Below, piece by piece: positions 5,919 through 6,778 of a stretch of 6,778 nucleotides of DNA. The stretch spans positions 1 to 6,778 of the forward strand of contig CALQNE010000190.1 of assembly GCA_943331855.1 (NCBI GenBank). Reading direction: 5' to 3'. Under the pieces are notes generated by a model. The model did no database searches. It was not told where the DNA came from and was given only the letters and a program-made list of their open reading frames with translations. The stretch's first letter is position 1. Each line of letters starts with the position of its first letter. The translations under genes were made by a program, and so were the position numbers. This DNA is from Bordetella parapertussis. GTDB taxonomy: Bacteria > Pseudomonadota > Gammaproteobacteria > Burkholderiales > Burkholderiaceae_B.

Positions 5919-6602
5919 TTAAATGACCTCTAATACCTTGGTCAATGAATCGACCTCATAGTTTGGGTTTTCTCCGATCTCTTCAAAGGGGTGACCCAGA
6001 CGATTGACCCAACATACATCAAAGCCATACCACTTTGCCGCCAAGGCATCCCAGGCGTTACTCGATACAAACAGAATTTCTTCTTTTTTGACAAGAAATT
6101 CTTTTAGCAAAAGCGCATAAGCTTGCGGAGCCGTTTTAAATAGGCGCACCTCTTCGACAGTCACGACCTTATCGAGGTAAGGCGTTAAGCCATTGCTATC
6201 GACGACAGTCGTGAGCATCTCTCTACTACCGTTCGACAAAATCGCGGTAAACAAACCTTTTTCTTTGATTGCCTTAAGAACAGTCAAGCTATCTTCAAAG
6301 CCAGTAAGCTTTGCATACTGGTCCATCAACCGTTTCTCGTATTCAGGCGTCAAATTTAAGCCCATGCGCTTACAGACATAACGCAATGAACGAATCGTTA
6401 ATTCCCAGAACGACAGATAGTGCTTGCTGCCGTTAGAACTGGGATCACTCATCGTAACCAAGCGGGTGTAATCAATTTGACGATCGCGCCACATTACAGA
6501 AAATACCTGGCCGTGACCTGGAAACAATTCTTCTGCTAACTGCCCCATCGAGTACACATCAAACAATGTCCCGTAGGCGTCGAAAGCGATGAGCTTATAC
6601 AT
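5919..6602 (-). CDS. L-2-haloacid dehalogenase-type HAD hydrolase
   Basis: This 227-residue cytosolic HAD-superfamily enzyme is of the haloacid dehalogenase type II group, which hydrolyses (S)-2-halo-acids to (R)-2-hydroxy-acids through an aspartyl ester. The catalytic set known from L-DEX YL (recalled) is fully present at matching spacing: nucleophile D8 and T12 in FDAYGTLFD, R39 in MWRDRQIDY, S123 and N124 in ILSNGS, K156, Y162, and S180, N182 and D185 in FVSSNAWDA. Length is normal for the family. One oddity is LFKTAP around K156, where relatives usually have KPxP. The start at 6602 is supported by AGGAG five bases before it (plus-strand 6608-6612). The DUF427 gene ends 30 bp upstream, so the two probably form an operon. 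Activity on haloacids is a family inference; some members act on other substrates such as phosphates, although the intact R39 and SSNAWD set favours dehalogenation. Confidence 0.92.
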   Translation of the reverse strand: MYKLIAFDAYGTLFDVYSMGQLAEELFPGHGQVFSVMWRDRQIDYTRLVTMSDPSSNGSKHYLSFWELTIRSLRYVCKRMGLNLTPEYEKRLMDQYAKLTGFEDSLTVLKAIKEKGLFTAILSNGSREMLTTVVDSNGLTPYLDKVVTVEEVRLFKTAPQAYALLLKEFLVKKEEILFVSSNAWDALAAKWYGFDVCWVNRLGHPFEEIGENPNYEVDSLTKVLEVI

Positions 6603-6632
6603 ACTGACTCCTACTTTGTTTGACGAGTTGCA

Positions 6633-6778
6633 TTATTTAGCGACTTGTACGCCTTTCCAAAAAGCGACGTAACCAGCGATGTTACTCGCGTCTGATTTGG
6701 GTTCAGGATAGTACCAAGCTGCCTCTTGATTGGATTGGCCGTTGACTTCTATATCGTAATAACTAGCGGTACCTTTCC
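6633..6778 (-). CDS. DUF427 family protein, N-terminus cut by window edge
   Basis: The reverse strand is open from the window edge to a TAA at 6633-6635 and gives the last 47 residues. KGTASYYDIEVNG, then EAAWYYPEPKSDASNI and GYVAFWKGVQV, are the characteristic end of DUF427 proteins, small beta-rich domains of unknown function. About half or more of the domain lies outside the window, so its start and full length cannot be judged. It is upstream of the dehalogenase-type gene on the same strand with a 30-bp gap, which suggests co-transcription. The functional link is unknown. Confidence 0.88.
   Translation of the reverse strand, partial: KGTASYYDIEVNGQSNQEAAWYYPEPKSDASNIAGYVAFWKGVQVAK

Noticed and set aside
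1..6778. Mobile element, CRISPR array, toxin-antitoxin or phage-defence system
   Set aside because: I saw no transposase, integrase, direct-repeat array, terminal inverted repeats or defence-type domains on either strand; every gene found belongs to a metabolic or uncharacterised housekeeping-type family.

Overview
The window looks like a chromosomal stretch from a betaproteobacterium, most likely of the order Burkholderiales. The main clue is two separate genes for Bug/TctC-type periplasmic solute-binding proteins without membrane partners, an expansion typical of that group. Base composition is moderate by eye, lower than in many Bordetella or Cupriavidus relatives, and no species can be named. 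There are eight protein genes, two of them cut by the window edges. I see no rRNA, tRNA, CRISPR array, transposase or attachment site, and no gene-free stretch exceeds 200 bases.

Layout. At the left edge a Bug-type binding protein gene runs leftward off the window (1-698). A 108-bp divergent intergenic region separates it from a rightward pair: a class II aldolase/adducin-family gene (807-1646) and, 28 bp later, an F420-dependent-reductase-like NADP oxidoreductase gene (1675-2334). After a 189-bp gap with a perfect FNR/ANR-type box (TTGATATAGATCAA, 2422-2435) comes an intact type I Baeyer-Villiger monooxygenase gene (2524-4137). A second Bug-type gene faces it on the minus strand (4176-5156). 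A 198-bp divergent region then leads to a rightward DUF1993 gene (5355-5864). This converges on a minus-strand pair: a DUF427 gene cut by the right edge (6633-6778), followed in transcription order by an L-2-haloacid dehalogenase-type HAD hydrolase gene (5919-6602).

How the genes may work together. Most are of the catabolic type: uptake of organic acids (Bug proteins), ketone oxygenation (monooxygenase), carbonyl chemistry (aldolase-like protein, NADP oxidoreductase) and dehalogenation or another HAD hydrolysis. The sequence does not show one shared pathway. The strands alternate, and no esterase, TctA/TctB membrane subunit or transcription factor lies inside the window. I read it as several short independent transcription units in an accessory metabolic neighbourhood.

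I found no clearly new biological system. The strongest unexplained signal is the perfect FNR-type site, nested in a second inverted repeat, in front of an oxygen-consuming monooxygenase. Secondary points are an aldolase-family protein that keeps the metal site but lacks the catalytic glutamate, and a dehalogenase with the full catalytic set but an altered motif beside its lysine.
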